A DNA stretch of 8,494 nucleotides from Pseudomonadota bacterium (GTDB lineage Bacteria; Verrucomicrobiota; Verrucomicrobiia; Chthoniobacterales; UBA6821), in NCBI GenBank assembly GCA_009928265.1, contig RFPR01000086.1, positions 1 through 8,494 on the forward strand. The letters run 5' to 3'. Below the pieces are notes generated by a model. The model ran no database searches and was not told the DNA's origin. It worked only from the letters and a program-made list of their open reading frames with translations. Positions 7,646 to 8,494 of this stretch are shown piece after piece. The stretch's first letter is position 1, and every line of letters starts with the position of its first letter. A program made the position numbers and the translations under genes.

Positions 7646-8494
7646 CCCGCTGCATAACGGCCGGAGGCTTTGGAACTCATGACATCGACCCAGATGGGGA
7701 GGGCCAGTTCTGCCCCGTAGCCGCCCCGCATGATGGTTTTGGGATGGTCGAACCCGACCCAGACACCGCAGGTGAGCCCCTTTGTGTAGCCAAGAAACCA
7801 AGCATCGACAAAGTGGTCGGTCGTCCCGGTTTTGCCGGCAGCGGGCTTGTTCAGTCCGAGTGAGGCGGCCCGGGCCGCCGTGCCACGGGTGATTACCTCG
7901 GTCAGGATGGCCGTGGTGGTTCGAGCGGCTGTTGGATCCAGAACGGCGACTTTGTCATGGGTCGCCCTGAAAAGGATCTTCCCGTCCGAGTCCGTCACCT
8001 GCTCGATCAGGTGGGGATGAAGACGCGACCCGCCCGTGGCGAGGGCGGTGTAGGCACCCGTCAGGTTTTTCAAGGTCGATTCGAAGCTCCCCAGACAAAT
8101 CGAGGGATAGCGCGGCACCTCCTCGGCAAGGCCCAGTTTCTGCATGATCGTCGCCAGGGTACCGAGACCGGTAGCCATTCCCACCCGTACGCTCATCGTA
8201 TTGCGTGAATGGATAAGTCCCTCACGAGCCGGAATCATTCCGTCGAAGGTCCCGTCGCTGTTCTGCGGGTCGTAGGCCGGAGAGCGAGGAGGAAGGTCTG
8301 CCGGAGTGATCCGTGCGTCGCTAATCGGCGTCTCGGGGGTGATGACTCCCTTGCGGAAAGCCTCCTCGTAGACAAAAGGCTTTGCCGAGGAGCCGATCTG
8401 CCGCATCGCCACTAGGGCCCTGTTGTATTTGCTCTCCCGGAAATTCCTCCCGCCGACGATGGCGGTGATGCCGCCGCTCGCGTTATCGATGGCC
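7633..8494 (-). CDS. Class A penicillin-binding protein (PBP1A-like), C-terminal transpeptidase part (cut by right window edge)
   Basis: Class A PBPs polymerise and cross-link peptidoglycan at the outer face of the inner membrane. The visible 286 residues are the transpeptidase core. They open with AIDNASGGITAIVGGRNF, ending in the VGGR/DF element that precedes the active site. All three catalytic motifs follow: SSAK (visible residues 35-38, codons 8391-8380) in the context RQIGSSAKPF, S-R-N (96-98) in HSRNTMSV, and KTGTT (221-225) in AAGKTGTT. The protein ends shortly after LPIWVDVM, with no long tail. The frame is open to the window edge; a GTG at 8412 is internal and not a start, since conserved sequence continues upstream of it. 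The glycosyltransferase domain, expected further upstream, is out of view, so bifunctionality is inferred from similarity. The stop is TGA at 7635-7633, 86 bp from the sucC start. Confidence 0.92.
   Translation of the reverse strand, partial: AIDNASGGITAIVGGRNFRESKYNRALVAMRQIGSSAKPFVYEEAFRKGVITPETPISDARITPADLPPRSPAYDPQNSDGTFDGMIPAREGLIHSRNTMSVRVGMATGLGTLATIMQKLGLAEEVPRYPSICLGSFESTLKNLTGAYTALATGGSRLHPHLIEQVTDSDGKILFRATHDKVAVLDPTAARTTTAILTEVITRGTAARAASLGLNKPAAGKTGTTDHFVDAWFLGYTKGLTCGVWVGFDHPKTIMRGGYGAELALPIWVDVMSSKASGRYAAGPLP

Noticed and set aside
7633..8412. Reading the penicillin-binding protein as a complete 259-residue gene starting at GTG 8412
   Set aside because: The 27 in-frame residues upstream to the window edge (including ITAIVGGRNF) are conserved class A PBP sequence, so the gene continues beyond the window.

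Overview
The window is a compact, chromosomal-looking stretch of a high-G+C bacterium. Sampled 60-base lines in the metabolic genes count about 67-70% G+C. It carries seven genes plus short spacers, and no mobile element, CRISPR array, tRNA or rRNA is visible. The style of the proteins and the scarcity of Shine-Dalgarno sites would fit a member of the PVC group such as Verrucomicrobiota. That placement is inference, because no marker gene is present.

Layout, left to right: (1) a minus-strand MoeB/ThiF-type adenylyltransferase cut by the left edge; (2) a 165-bp divergent intergenic region (189-353) with an inverted repeat; (3) a plus-strand pair, pgi (glucose-6-phosphate isomerase) and pgl (6-phosphogluconolactonase), 20 bp apart; (4) running tail to tail against them, a minus-strand block transcribed from right to left, sucC - sucD - gltA - a polytopic GT22-like mannosyltransferase, with gaps of 42, 45 and 41 bp; (5) upstream of sucC, the C-terminal half of a class A penicillin-binding protein, also minus strand and cut by the right edge. 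No gene-free stretch exceeds 165 bp.

How the genes work together: Pgi and Pgl act around glucose-6-phosphate, one in glycolysis/gluconeogenesis and the other in the oxidative pentose phosphate branch. SucCD and GltA are two TCA-cycle steps, namely succinyl-CoA/succinate interconversion with nucleotide phosphorylation and entry of acetyl-CoA through citrate. The membrane glycosyltransferase at the end of the TCA block is the odd member. It has the sequence marks of the Alg9/PIG-B class (GT22), has lower G+C than its neighbours, and appears to start with TTG.

I found no clear new multi-gene system. The items most worth a second look are the GT22-like gene apparently co-transcribed with TCA genes; a heptanucleotide tandem repeat just upstream of the sucD start; a 15-bp tandem duplication at the pgi/pgl junction that doubles the stop codon and supplies the pgl ribosome-binding site; an 11-bp word shared by two intergenic regions, each with an inverted repeat; and the lack of a well-placed Shine-Dalgarno site at nearly all visible starts.
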